A stretch of 44,002 nt of DNA from Planctomycetota bacterium (GCA_028280485.1 JANQLS010000080.1:1-44002), one strand, 5' to 3'; positions 26,151 through 35,887 are shown, counted from the first letter of the stretch. Translations and numbers: made by a program. The notes: generated by a model not told the origin, from the sequence alone.

Positions 26151-28364
26151 ATGAACTTCTGCTCATTAAGTATCACTTCAAAAAGAGATAGAAGAATCGT
26201 GTCCTCGGGAAGAATAGATAAAAGATTCAACACTGCTAAAAAGATCTTTTTAGCCTTTGTACTGTTGGCATGTTCGAGGGTGAGCTATGCCGATCGTGGG
26301 GATATCCTCCATTCGAGCACGGGCTTATCAAACAAAGATCTATCGGATATTTGCCGTGATTCTAGCGATGGTTCCTACTGGGCGACAAGCTCGACTTTAG
26401 GTGAGATCTATCACCTAGACTCGACCTTAACTGTCCAAAGTCAGGATCAAATTGCGAGTCCTCACGGTTCTTTTAATATATTGTCGAACCCCGTTCTCTT
26501 GCGAGGTATCGCCTACCGGGAAGACACTGGAACCCTCCTGACATTGGCCTTAAGACGATCGATCATCGGCGGCCAAGTGTCTTACGAGATGCACGAGATC
26601 GACACTCAAGGGACTCTTATCGCCCAAGACCCGGTTATCCTTACCGTCCCTGAAGGACCTGAAGTCGATTACCGTGGATTGACCTGGGATCCGTTGACGA
26701 GCAACGTTTGGACTCTCGACAGTGTCTCTGGAGATTTCGTTCAATTTAATCTCGGTGGATCTGTGGTGAGGTCCAATTCTCAAGTTCACTCTGAATCTTG
26801 CAAAACCACCTTCGGTAAAGGAATTCACTTCGAACTTCACGCTAACGGCGCAACGGGCTTTCTCCACGGCGCGCAAGGTGAAGTCATCGATTTAGGTCCT
26901 TCGACCATCTACCAACATACGCTCATCTCAACCCTCTCGGGTGCACCTCTTTCTCTGGAGCAAGTACCCGGGGATGACATTTACGGATTTGTCACTTCTA
27001 TTTATCTTCATGAAGCCGTTAACCATCATGCGATGGTTCTGATCGACAATGAATCCGATATTCACGTCTTAGATCGAGGTAACATCCAGTCTGCGGTCAC
27101 CGTACCACCTACCAGTTTCACCTGCACTCTCAATGAAAATGGCTTCCCTGAATTGAATTGGATCAATCATGGGAATGGAGCCAACGGCGCCTATATCGGT
27201 CAAATACAATTGAGGAGAAACGGCCAGCTCATTCAATCTTTCGCTGGAGGAACCACGAGCTTCACCGATCTCAATCCTCCCAATGGAGAGACCACTTACA
27301 GCCTGATCGCACAAAGTGTTTTGTCTTCAAGCGATGAAGTTTTCTGCACGATTACAATCGGCCCCGGAGGTTTGATGGGTTGGCATTGCTTCAACGGAGC
27401 CAGCATTTTTGATCTTTGTCGAGATCCCTCCAATGGAGATATCTATGTCACGGATCCACTCAATGCAGAAATTCATGTTTTGAGCGCCGATCTCTCTGGA
27501 AAAACCGATGGTGACGGGCTTCCGATCATCCTTCCCTCACCCTTTGGTTCCAATGACCGATTAGGAGGCATCGCTTTTTATTCGGATGGAAATGAAGGTG
27601 CCGGGACGTTGATGGTGACCAGCTTAGACCGGGTCATCATGCGACAGATGGCTTTAGACGGAACTCCGATTGAGGCTGGAATCCCGATGTCCCCACCCAG
27701 TGGTAACAACATCGGAAGTGGAATGACCTACAACCCGAGCGCTGAAGCCTTCGCTTATATCGATATCGATTCTGATCAACTGATCCACATCAGTCGAACG
27801 GGAAATCCCGTTCCTGGATTCCCCCCAACTCACCCACCTTTGACGGGAATCTTCCATCGTGGAATCGCCTATGAGCCAGTCGAAGATCGATACTTTTCTG
27901 CATTTGAAAATGGTTCTCGCATCGAACAATTATTTGGAACCGGAAGCTCCGCAACTCAATTCAGCTTTTCTTTATCCGGATTGAGCCAAGGCTCACAGCC
28001 CAGTGAATCTATCGGCGGTCTCGAAATCACCGGAAATTCCATTCTGGTTGCCAACCGAGCAGCGAATGTGATCTACCGATTGTTCCTCGGAGCAGAAGGT
28101 GGGGAATTTATCCGAGGTGATTCGGATATGAGCGGTTTAGTAGAAATGAATGACGCTGTCATCATCGCCGAATACTTATTCGTCGAAGGACCAGCTCCCG
28201 CTTGTCCCGATGCCGCCGACTCGAACGACGATGGGTTCTTAGATATTTCAGATCCCGTCTACCTTCTCTATCACCTGTTCTTAGGGGGAGACGAACCTCC
28301 GAGTCCGTATCCCTCTCAAGGGAACGACCCGACGTTCCTCGACGGCTTAGACTGTCCCCTTTAA
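26151..28364 (+). CDS. Secreted beta-propeller-like protein with dockerin-like tail
   Basis: A 737-aa exported protein. A signal peptide (KKIFLAFVLLACSRVSYA, cleavage about residue 47) is preceded by a long N-region; a GTG at 26199 would give a more usual signal length and may be the true start. Two propeller-like halves (about 50-310 and 410-650) show repeats of the type GIAYREDTGTL and GIAFYSDGNEGAG, separated by an FN3-like domain (about 315-400). The last ~85 residues carry two EF-hand-like loops (GDSDMSGLVEMNDAV and ADSNDDGFLDISDPV) each followed by a YLF/HLF helix, then a Pro-rich stretch and a final Cys. This is dockerin-like. The next gene ends with the same kind of tail. Confidence 0.8.
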   Translation: MNFCSLSITSKRDRRIVSSGRIDKRFNTAKKIFLAFVLLACSRVSYADRGDILHSSTGLSNKDLSDICRDSSDGSYWATSSTLGEIYHLDSTLTVQSQDQIASPHGSFNILSNPVLLRGIAYREDTGTLLTLALRRSIIGGQVSYEMHEIDTQGTLIAQDPVILTVPEGPEVDYRGLTWDPLTSNVWTLDSVSGDFVQFNLGGSVVRSNSQVHSESCKTTFGKGIHFELHANGATGFLHGAQGEVIDLGPSTIYQHTLISTLSGAPLSLEQVPGDDIYGFVTSIYLHEAVNHHAMVLIDNESDIHVLDRGNIQSAVTVPPTSFTCTLNENGFPELNWINHGNGANGAYIGQIQLRRNGQLIQSFAGGTTSFTDLNPPNGETTYSLIAQSVLSSSDEVFCTITIGPGGLMGWHCFNGASIFDLCRDPSNGDIYVTDPLNAEIHVLSADLSGKTDGDGLPIILPSPFGSNDRLGGIAFYSDGNEGAGTLMVTSLDRVIMRQMALDGTPIEAGIPMSPPSGNNIGSGMTYNPSAEAFAYIDIDSDQLIHISRTGNPVPGFPPTHPPLTGIFHRGIAYEPVEDRYFSAFENGSRIEQLFGTGSSATQFSFSLSGLSQGSQPSESIGGLEITGNSILVANRAANVIYRLFLGAEGGEFIRGDSDMSGLVEMNDAVIIAEYLFVEGPAPACPDAADSNDDGFLDISDPVYLLYHLFLGGDEPPSPYPSQGNDPTFLDGLDCPL

Positions 28365-28439
28365 TCCAAGTGCCAATCGGTAATTCAATTATCCCCGTCG
28401 GAACAGAGCGAGTTCCATTCAACGAAGAGAGTATTAAAA

Positions 28440-29798
28440 ATGCGACGACTTCGACTTGAGCAACAAAAGACTCAACCCCAACAAGCCAATTTTCGTCATT
28501 GGCTCTTCGGGCTAATGGCCGTTTGCTTCTTTAGCTTCGGCACGAGTCTTTACGCTGAAAACCGGATTTCCGTTGAAACTGTCAGCGCCGACGCCGGATC
28601 GTCTCGCGTTCCCGTTGGTATCAACTTGACCAATGACAGCAGTATCGACGCCTTCAGCCTCGCGATCAATTACGATTCTGACAACCTCACTCTGAGGGGC
28701 GTCCGACAAGGACCTGCTCTTCAACCTTTGGGAGTTCAATTCTTTAATCCTAAGATTGATCACGATGCCGGTACACTGGTTCTCGGTGTTATCTTTGCCT
28801 ACAACGCTGATCCCTTTGAGGGTATTTCCCTTGATGCCAGCCCTGACATCGCCCGAAGAGTCGTGGTCTTAGATTTCGATGTCGCGGAAAACGCCCCACC
28901 GGGAGTGAACCCAATCAGTTTGAGCGCTACGAGCCTCGGAGCCCCCCCCATTCGAAATGCGCTTTCTGAATCCGGTCAAACTCAATACCCCATGCTCACG
29001 AGCGGGGGAATCGATGTAACGAACGACAATATCCTTCGACTCAGTTCAAGCAGCGTATCTCCCGGAAGTAACTTAGTCATGACGGCCTCCGCCCAACACG
29101 TAGAAGCCTTAGAAGGTCTATCCGTGGCTCACCTGTACGATAAGGATGTTTTCACATTCCTCACCGCGACGGTGGAAGGAACCGATGCTTCAGTGAATGT
29201 ATTTCCCAGGGAGATCGAGCAGATCATCATCCACAACGATCCTAACTTCAGCCCCACCCAGGGAAGGATCGCCATCGGAATGGTCGTCGATAGAGTGCCC
29301 CCCTTCGAAGGTCAAACCATCCCTGCCTCCCCCGATAATTTTCAATCGGTGATGCGAATTTCTTTTTCCACCGAGAACAATCCTCTTCTCTTAGATACGT
29401 CTCGTACAATGACCCTCCACAACGTGGAGGATCCTTTAGCAGTGAACAATCAGTTCACGATCAATTCTCAAAGCTATGCCCCTGAATTAGCTCCTGGTGG
29501 AGTGGTGACATTCGTCGATGGCGTCCGCTTCATTCGTGGCTATGTCAACGGTGATTTCACCCGGGATATCTCCGATGGAATTTCGATCTTAGTTCACTTG
29601 TTTCAAGGGACCAATGAACCCACTTGTTACAAAGCCGCCGATACGAATGACGATGGAAAATACGACTTGAGCGATTCCGTTTACCTCTTTTCCTTCCTCT
29701 TCGTCGGAAGGGCACCACCTCCAGAACCCACGGATACCTGTGGAGTCGATCCTACCGAGGATGAATTGACCTGTAACACCACGGTTCAATGCCCCTAA
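28440..29798 (+). CDS. Secreted protein with two cohesin-like domains and dockerin-like tail
   Basis: A 452-aa exported protein. A hydrophobic signal (WLFGLMAVCFFSFGTSLYA, about residues 21-39) is followed by two cohesin-like beta domains (about 42-195 and 200-350). Each contains a strand pattern such as VPVGINLTNDSSIDAFSLAI followed by YDSDNLTLRGV, and SVAHLYDKDVFTF in the second. The C-terminal ~95 residues carry a first, imperfect EF-hand (NGDFTRDISDGISIL) and a good second one (ADTNDDGKYDLSDSV), then PPPEPTDTCGVDPTEDEL and terminal cysteines. Cohesins bind dockerins, so this protein could bind its upstream neighbour or act as a scaffold. It starts 75 bases after that gene. Confidence 0.8.
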   Translation: MRRLRLEQQKTQPQQANFRHWLFGLMAVCFFSFGTSLYAENRISVETVSADAGSSRVPVGINLTNDSSIDAFSLAINYDSDNLTLRGVRQGPALQPLGVQFFNPKIDHDAGTLVLGVIFAYNADPFEGISLDASPDIARRVVVLDFDVAENAPPGVNPISLSATSLGAPPIRNALSESGQTQYPMLTSGGIDVTNDNILRLSSSSVSPGSNLVMTASAQHVEALEGLSVAHLYDKDVFTFLTATVEGTDASVNVFPREIEQIIIHNDPNFSPTQGRIAIGMVVDRVPPFEGQTIPASPDNFQSVMRISFSTENNPLLLDTSRTMTLHNVEDPLAVNNQFTINSQSYAPELAPGGVVTFVDGVRFIRGYVNGDFTRDISDGISILVHLFQGTNEPTCYKAADTNDDGKYDLSDSVYLFSFLFVGRAPPPEPTDTCGVDPTEDELTCNTTVQCP

Positions 29799-29850
29799 GA
29801 GGCTTCTTGTAGGCGATCGAACTCAACTGTTCGATAATCGATAAAAGCAT

Positions 29851-29889
29851 AAAAAAAGACCCAAGCTCAATGAGCTTGGGTCTTTTTTT
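29851..29889. terminator. Bidirectional terminator between convergent genes
   Basis: AAAAAAAGACCCAAGCTC and GAGCTTGGGTCTTTTTTT form a long perfect stem with a 3-nt loop, flanked by A-tract on the left and T-tract on the right. It can terminate both the cohesin-like gene (plus) and metK (minus). Confidence 0.95.
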
Positions 29890-29946
29890 CAATCGAACTT
29901 TGACTGAGCCCTTCATTGGCTCAAGTTCTAATTGGAATTCAGTGAG

Positions 29947-31116
29947 TTAAACTCCAGCGTCTTCGCGCAAGGCATCGGCTTTGTCGGTACGCTCCCAAGT
30001 GTAATCGGGATGGTTTCTTCCGAAGTGGCCGAATCTGGCGGTTTCTTCGTAGATAGGACGCTTGAGATTCAAGCTCTCGATAATTCCTCGAGGCTTCAGT
30101 GAGAAGTGCTTACGAACCAATTGTTCCAACTTCGTCTCGGCGATCTGCCCGGTACCGAAGGTATCCACGGTGACAGAAATAGGATCGGGTACTCCGATCG
30201 CATACGAGAGCTGAAGTTCACAACGATCCGCCAAGCCGGCGGCCACTAAGTTCTTAGCGACATAGCGAGCCATGTAAGCAGCACTTCGGTCGACCTTCGA
30301 TGGATCCTTTCCACTGAAGGCTCCCCCACCGTGACGGCCCATTCCGCCGTAGGTGTCGACGATAATTTTTCTTCCGGTCAAGCCAGCATCACCGTGAGGA
30401 CCACCGATGACGAATCTTCCGGTGGGATTGATGTGGTAGATCGTTTCATCGTCGAGGTACTCTGCGGGAATAACCTTTTTGATCAACTGGTTGGTCATAT
30501 CCTCTTTAATTTTCGTGTGATCGACTTCAGGAGTGTGCTGAGTTGAGATCACGACGGTATCGACTCGGATAGGTTTGTTATCTTCATCGTACTCTACGGT
30601 GACCTGAGCTTTACCGTCAGGGCGCAAGTAGTGAATCTCGCCCGAACGTCGTAGTCGAGCCAATTCTTCAACCAAACGACGACTCAAAGTGATCGGAAGA
30701 GGCATCAATTCGGGCGTCTCATTACAGGCGTAACCGAACATCAGGCCTTGGTCACCCGCGCCTTGCTCTTTATGAAGCCCTTGTCCTTCGGTGACTCCGA
30801 TGGAGATATCTTCAGATTGTTGTTGAATCGAGGTCAATACAGCGCAGGTACTGAAGTCAAATCCCATCGCAGCGTCGGTATAACCGATTTCGCGGATGGC
30901 TTCCCTTACGATAACGGGAATATCTACATAACAAGATGTGGTCACCTCACCCGCAAGAAATGCTAGCCCCGTGGTCACCATCGTCTCGACCGCAACCCGA
31001 GAGTTGGGATCTTGAGCGAGTAAAGCATCGAGAATGGCATCCGAAATTTGATCAGCGACCTTATCGGGGTGCCCCATGGTGATGGATTCTGATGTGAAAA
31101 GCCTTCGTTCGCCCAT
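29947..31116 (-). CDS. metK: S-adenosylmethionine synthetase
   Basis: A 389-aa MetK making S-adenosylmethionine from methionine and ATP. The motifs GHPDKVADQISDAILD, GAGDQGLMFGYACNET, GGPHGDAGLTGRKIIVDTYG and GGGAFSGKDPSKVDRSAAY are all intact. The start at 31116 (MGERRLFTSES) follows AAAAAGGAGAAATC, a clear ribosome-binding site; a GTG or ATG 6 codons upstream would overlap it. No SAM riboswitch was recognised in the leader. It is convergent with the cohesin-like gene across the shared terminator. Confidence 0.97.
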   Translation of the reverse strand: MGERRLFTSESITMGHPDKVADQISDAILDALLAQDPNSRVAVETMVTTGLAFLAGEVTTSCYVDIPVIVREAIREIGYTDAAMGFDFSTCAVLTSIQQQSEDISIGVTEGQGLHKEQGAGDQGLMFGYACNETPELMPLPITLSRRLVEELARLRRSGEIHYLRPDGKAQVTVEYDEDNKPIRVDTVVISTQHTPEVDHTKIKEDMTNQLIKKVIPAEYLDDETIYHINPTGRFVIGGPHGDAGLTGRKIIVDTYGGMGRHGGGAFSGKDPSKVDRSAAYMARYVAKNLVAAGLADRCELQLSYAIGVPDPISVTVDTFGTGQIAETKLEQLVRKHFSLKPRGIIESLNLKRPIYEETARFGHFGRNHPDYTWERTDKADALREDAGV

Positions 31117-31445
31117 GATTTCTCCTTTTTCCAATCTGGCGAGGGCGGGGAAGTCGTCAACCTCCCATTAGCAGAGCCTACAGGCAAAGAACTCTACTGA
31201 ATCTTGTCTCGAGTCCAGGAATTTAAACCCGAAGTTCTTCGTGAAATTCGGAATCATACATAGTTTCTCTTCAGTCGATTCCAGATACTCACCGAGATCC
31301 TGAAGGAATCCAGGAGATCCGAGGTGGGAGATAAGGAAGTGAGACGGAAGATATTTGTTCAATCGAAGGGGAGACTATAACTTGCTGAACCCAATAAAAA
31401 AAGCCTTTATCTTTAAGGAGATGCGCGATTTGCAGGCTCTTTAGC
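31117..31445 (-). other. metK leader and waaA 3' flank
   Basis: This 329-base spacer contains the metK leader. At 31394-31440 minus-strand AGCCT...AGGCT is followed by a T-rich run (TTTTTTTATT), a weak candidate terminator for waaA. No SAM-type riboswitch consensus and no gene is seen. Confidence 0.35.
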
Positions 31446-32747
31446 TCAGTTTCTCTCAAGAATGTGTTCCTCGAGCCATTTCATGTGACTTTCGACCGCG
31501 CCACCGAGATCATCGCAGGCTGATTTCGCCTTATTTCCTTGAAGGGACACGAGTTGTGCATCACCGAGCCATTCAGCCAATTTCGACTCTAAAATTTCAG
31601 AATTCTCCACTTGAGTTACGGCATTCGACTCGAGGAAATGTTCGACGATTTCACTAAAATTATGGTAGTGGGGGCCGATGAGGATGGGTTTGGCAAATCG
31701 CGCCGGCTCAAGGATATTGTGTCCCCCATGTGGGATCAGACTCCCCCCTAAGAAAACGATATCCGCTAAGGCATAAAATCGATCGAGCAACCCTATTTGG
31801 TCGATGACCAAAACCCTTAAATCATCAGCGGTCGATTCCGTAGGAATCTGACTCCAAAGTTGAACGGATCCCTCGCCCAAGGCTTGTTCACTGAGTTGCC
31901 TCACTTCCCCCGCTCTCTCGATATGGCGGGGTGCCAAAATCAAGCGAAGCCCGGAGTATTCCTTGCGTAGATTTTCGAAGGCAGCCAGCAGAGATTTTTC
32001 TTCCCCAGGATGAGTGCACCCCCCCATGAGAATAGGACCGTCGAAGCCTCCCAAAATCTTACGGGGGTCTTCCGCCAGGGGTAACTCGGGAACCGGGACA
32101 TCGTATTTAAGATTTCCGAGCACGGCGATGCGCTCTGAAGGAACTCCGAGACTCAAGAAGCGTTTTTTGTAAGCTTCGTCTTGAACTGCGTAGGCAGTGA
32201 TCCAAGAAAACAAGGGCTTCGACAGAAAACTTAAGGCCTGATAGTTTTTGGCGGAGTTCGCGCTCAGTCTTCCATTGACCACGTAAACTGGAACTTCATG
32301 CTTCTTAGCTGTCAGTAAAAAGTTGGGCCAGAGCTCTAACTCAACCAAAAGAATCGCTCGAGGTTTTAGAGCCTTGATCGTACGTGAAACGGAAAACGAT
32401 AGATCGAAGGGAGCGTAGAAGAGGATGAGATCGGAATGCGAGCTCTCCTTGAGTTGGGAAGCGACCTTGTACCCGGTATCAGTCGAGGTCGAAAGTGCAA
32501 TTTGCCAATCAGGATAGGAATCGCGAAGATCTTTCAGTAATGGAATACTGGTTCGAACTTCACCGACCGAAACTGCGTGTATCCATATAAGGGGAGAGTC
32601 GCTTTCTCTTTGGGGAGGGCCAAAAAGCTTCTCGAGAACTCCATCGCGATGACGAGCACGGGTTAAAAACCGAGTGGCGATGAGCCAAGCGATAATTAAA
32701 AGTGGCGAAAGGATGAGAAGGATGAGATCGATGAGGAAACGCAACAT
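31446..32747 (-). CDS. waaA: Kdo transferase (lipid A glycosylation)
   Basis: A 433-aa WaaA-type glycosyltransferase, adding 3-deoxy-D-manno-octulosonic acid to lipid IVA at the inner membrane. An N-terminal membrane anchor (about residues 4-24) is followed by IHAVSVGEVRTSIPLL, STSTDTGYKVA, YAPFDLS, LVELELWPNFL and the C-terminal VFLGGSLIPHGGHNILEPA, all family hallmarks. The Glu of VSVGE is the expected catalytic base. Its presence indicates lipopolysaccharide and hence an outer membrane. The gene is flanked upstream by repeat elements and downstream by metK. Confidence 0.94.
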   Translation of the reverse strand: MLRFLIDLILLILSPLLIIAWLIATRFLTRARHRDGVLEKLFGPPQRESDSPLIWIHAVSVGEVRTSIPLLKDLRDSYPDWQIALSTSTDTGYKVASQLKESSHSDLILFYAPFDLSFSVSRTIKALKPRAILLVELELWPNFLLTAKKHEVPVYVVNGRLSANSAKNYQALSFLSKPLFSWITAYAVQDEAYKKRFLSLGVPSERIAVLGNLKYDVPVPELPLAEDPRKILGGFDGPILMGGCTHPGEEKSLLAAFENLRKEYSGLRLILAPRHIERAGEVRQLSEQALGEGSVQLWSQIPTESTADDLRVLVIDQIGLLDRFYALADIVFLGGSLIPHGGHNILEPARFAKPILIGPHYHNFSEIVEHFLESNAVTQVENSEILESKLAEWLGDAQLVSLQGNKAKSACDDLGGAVESHMKWLEEHILERN

Positions 32748-32812
32748 GAAGGCAGAGTGTAACCGGAAAGGACCCTCAAGTTTTAAAGAAATCTATTAAC
32801 AAGCTCGGAGCG

Positions 32813-32975
32813 TTAGTAGCAGGCTCGACCTTCGAACGGTATTTCTTGATCTCCAGGTTTTCTCACCTGCATGGAGAAAATATTGCACACGTAGGAATCA
32901 TTTGTTCTTGAGGTCTACTCGGTAACCTCAAAATTCACTCGCTTAGTACGGCTCGAAGGTCGTTCCTACCACTAA
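32813..32975. repeat. 163-bp element with 29-bp inverted arms
   Basis: 32813-32841 (TTAGTAGCAGGCTCGACCTT...) and 32947-32975 are imperfect inverted repeats sharing a core CGACCTTCGA; roughly 24 of 29 positions match. The interior has small hairpins such as TTGAGGT/ACCTCAA. No gene lies inside. The element resembles a non-autonomous palindromic insertion. Confidence 0.6.
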
Positions 32976-32987
32976 GGTGAGGAAGAT

Positions 32988-33014
32988 CCCGTCGCTCACG
33001 CTCCGGGCTTACTA
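32988..33014. repeat. Single copy of the AGTAAGCCCGGAGCG repeat arm
   Basis: CCCGTCGCTCACGCTCCGGG followed by CTTACTA is the inverted form of the arms at 18800-18828 and 38389-38417. It lies just after the 163-bp element and before the secA-side repeats. Confidence 0.6.
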
Positions 33015-33061
33015 AAAAGATCTATAATCTTATTGCTGCCCAAATCAACCCCCTTCAGGGA

Positions 33062-33183
33062 GTGCGTGAGCGAAGCGAACTTGCACGATGGAGTGGCCAT
33101 CAGCCGCGACCATCATTACGGAGGAGTGCGAGAGCGAAGCGAACTTGCACGATGGAGCGGCCGGCAGCCGCGACCATCATTAC
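33062..33183. repeat. Tandem pair of GATGGAGCG...CCATCATTAC repeats
   Basis: Two copies, about 33062-33119 and 33124-33183, share AGCGAAGCGAACTTGCACGA, TGGAG and GCCGCGACCATCATTAC. Within the second, GATGG-A-GCGGC pairs with GCCGC-GA-CCATC. A third relative lies near 1760-1830. These repeats abut the secA stop codon at 33191. Confidence 0.65.
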
Positions 33184-33190
33184 TGCGGAC

Positions 33191-35887
33191 TCACTTGCCG
33201 CAACACTTCTTATGCTTTTTACCACTTCCACAAGGACAAGGATCGTTACGGCCCACTTTCGGACCTTTATTGACGATCGGTTCAACGGGACCTGAATTGG
33301 ACTCACCACCGTGAGATTCGGTGACTTGTTGTTCAGGCGAACCTCCGCCCTGATCGCCAACCGCTTCGGCAGGAGCTCGATACTGAGCGCCTTCTAAGTC
33401 GGTTCCCAATTCTTCTTCGTCTTCTTCTTTCACCTGAACTCGAAGGACCATCTGAGAGACTTCTTGATTGAGGCTTTCCAGCATCTCGTTGAACATCTGG
33501 TAGCCTTCTTGTTTGTAGGCGATCTTGGGATCGATTTGGCCGTAACTTCTCAATCCGATACTCGCACGAAGATGATCCATGGCGTGGAGATGGTCTTTCC
33601 ACTTGTCGTCCATGAACTTTAATAAGACGAAGCGTTCGATCAGGGTAATCATCTCTTCCCCGAGTTCTTCTCTTCGTTCTTTATATCTCTTTTCGTAGAG
33701 ATCTAAGACGAGCTCCGACAGCGCAGTCGAATGTTCCTCGAGAGCAGCCCCCGCCGGGACACCAAGGTCATCGGGAAGCGTGAGGTCGTAAGTATTCTTA
33801 GCCCACTCTCGTAAATCTCTCTCAGGATCTTGTTCCTGAACTGGAGCTTCGTCTTCCTGAGCTTGAGTGTTCTCATCTTCTTCTTCATCTTCAGTCAGTG
33901 GAGTCGGAACAAATGAAATGATCGATGGGACCGCTCTGAAGATGCTTTTTTCTGCCATCAACAAGACCTTCTCAGAAAGGTTTTCCCCTTCGAGAATCTC
34001 TTGCCGTTCACCGTAAACCAACTTTCTTTGCTCGTTCATCACTCCATCGTATTCGAGGAGATTTTTACGAATGTCAAAGAAATAGGACTCCACCTTTTTC
34101 TGTGCACGTTGGATCGACTTCGTCACCCAGGGGTGAGAGATCTCTTCACCCTCTTTCATACCGATCTTTTTGAAGATCGCTCCGACCTTGTCGGAAGCGA
34201 AACGACGCATGAGATCATCTTCGAGGGAGAGGAAGAATTTGGATGAACCGGGATCACCCTGACGAGCACAACGACCTCGAAGCTGGTTATCGATACGTCG
34301 TGACTCGTGGCGCTCGGTGCCGATGACGTGCAAACCACCTTTCTCGATGATCCCATCACCGAGAACGATATCCGTTCCACGACCCGCCATATTGGTAGAG
34401 ATCGTTACGCGCCCTTCTTGCCCGGCATCCTTGATGATATCAGCCTCTCGACCGTGATTCTTCGCATTCAAGACTTCGTGCTTGATGCCTCGGCGAGTGA
34501 GCATCCCGGCGATGAGCTCGGTCTTTTCAATTGAAGTTGTACCCAGAAGGATCGGCCGCCCCTGTTGATTGACCTCTTCGATCTCTTGGGCAATCGCGTG
34601 ATACTTCTCTCGAGCCGTACGGTAAATGACGTCTCCCGCATCGATCCTTTGGTTGGGTCGATTGGTAGGAACGGCGACAACCTCTAAATTATAGATAGAG
34701 TAAAACTCTGATGCCTCCGTCAACGCCGTACCGGTCATACCGGAAATTTTATTGTAGAGCTTGAAGTAATTTTGAAGGGTGATCGTCGCCAAGGTTTGAT
34801 TCTCTTGACGGGTTTTTAGGTTTTCTTTCGCTTCAATCGCTTGGTGAAGACCTTCACTCCACGTTCGCCCTTCCATCAAACGCCCGGTGAATTCGTCGAC
34901 GATCACGATTTCGCCATCGCGCACGACGTACTCGACATCTTTGGTATACAGGTGGTGTGCGCGTAAAGCTTGTTCAAGAATATGGGGCCATTCCATATTT
35001 TGGCCACTATAAAAGCTATCCACTCCTACCAATTTCTCAGCGGCTTCGATTCCCTCTTCAGTGAAGTAAACCGCTTTTTCTTTTTCTTTGATCTCGAAGT
35101 GAAGCCCACGCTTGAGTCGCTTCGCCACTCGGTTAGCGGTGTAGTACTTGTCACTCGAACGCTCGGCCGTTCCCGAGATGATCAAGGGCGTCCTCGCTTC
35201 ATCGATCAAGATACTGTCGACCTCGTCGATGATGGTGTAATTCAAACGACCCTGTTGAGCTTGTTGTTCCTTGTGAACCTTCATGTTGTCACGAAGGTAA
35301 TCAAAACCGAATTCACTATTGGTTCCGTAAGTGATGTCACAGAGGTATTGTTCTTTTCGATCCCCTGGATCCATCGATGAGACGATGGCCCCGACGCTCA
35401 TCCCCATCGACTCATAAAGGGGAGCCATCCAATCACGGTCACGTTGTGCGAGGTAATCATTCACGGTGATGACGTGGACCCCCTTACCTTCAAGCGCGTT
35501 GAGGTAACTGGGTAGAGTCGCCACCAAAGTCTTACCTTCTCCGGTCGCCATCTCCGCGATCATTCCCCGATGGAGAACGGTTCCTCCGATGATTTGAACA
35601 TCGAAGTGTCGCATCGGAATTCCGGTGGGAGTTTTGAGATGACGAAATGAAGATTCGCGAACGACGGCAAAGGCTTCAGGAAGCAATTGATCAAGGGTTT
35701 CACCATCGGCCAGGCGATTTCTGAATTCATCGGTCTTTTGAGCAAGCTTCTCATCAGAAAGCTTCTTTAAGCCATCTTCAAATGAGTTGACTTGTTCGAC
35801 GACTTTCCAAAGCTCTTTGAGTAAGCGTTGGTTTCGACTTCCGAAGACCTTGACGAGACTTTTATTGATCGTAGAGATTAAGCTCAT
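33191..35887 (-). CDS. secA: Preprotein translocase ATPase SecA
   Basis: An 898-aa SecA, the motor that drives preproteins through SecYEG. The nucleotide-binding domain shows Walker A ATGEGKT, the DEVDSILIDEARTPLIISG block and the GRGTDIVLG motif VI region. The preprotein cross-linking and helical scaffold domains follow. The C-terminus ends in the SEC-C zinc motif CPCGSGKKHKKCCGK, which binds SecB or ribosome. An acidic insert (about 660-690) separates the scaffold regions. It starts 57 bases after pyrD ends, on the same strand. Confidence 0.98.
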   Translation of the reverse strand: MSLISTINKSLVKVFGSRNQRLLKELWKVVEQVNSFEDGLKKLSDEKLAQKTDEFRNRLADGETLDQLLPEAFAVVRESSFRHLKTPTGIPMRHFDVQIIGGTVLHRGMIAEMATGEGKTLVATLPSYLNALEGKGVHVITVNDYLAQRDRDWMAPLYESMGMSVGAIVSSMDPGDRKEQYLCDITYGTNSEFGFDYLRDNMKVHKEQQAQQGRLNYTIIDEVDSILIDEARTPLIISGTAERSSDKYYTANRVAKRLKRGLHFEIKEKEKAVYFTEEGIEAAEKLVGVDSFYSGQNMEWPHILEQALRAHHLYTKDVEYVVRDGEIVIVDEFTGRLMEGRTWSEGLHQAIEAKENLKTRQENQTLATITLQNYFKLYNKISGMTGTALTEASEFYSIYNLEVVAVPTNRPNQRIDAGDVIYRTAREKYHAIAQEIEEVNQQGRPILLGTTSIEKTELIAGMLTRRGIKHEVLNAKNHGREADIIKDAGQEGRVTISTNMAGRGTDIVLGDGIIEKGGLHVIGTERHESRRIDNQLRGRCARQGDPGSSKFFLSLEDDLMRRFASDKVGAIFKKIGMKEGEEISHPWVTKSIQRAQKKVESYFFDIRKNLLEYDGVMNEQRKLVYGERQEILEGENLSEKVLLMAEKSIFRAVPSIISFVPTPLTEDEEEDENTQAQEDEAPVQEQDPERDLREWAKNTYDLTLPDDLGVPAGAALEEHSTALSELVLDLYEKRYKERREELGEEMITLIERFVLLKFMDDKWKDHLHAMDHLRASIGLRSYGQIDPKIAYKQEGYQMFNEMLESLNQEVSQMVLRVQVKEEDEEELGTDLEGAQYRAPAEAVGDQGGGSPEQQVTESHGGESNSGPVEPIVNKGPKVGRNDPCPCGSGKKHKKCCGK

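Noticed and set aside
31117..31380. SAM riboswitch in the metK leader
   Set aside because: I looked for SAM-I and SAM-II-like consensus blocks on the minus strand and saw none; a covariance-model search would be decisive.
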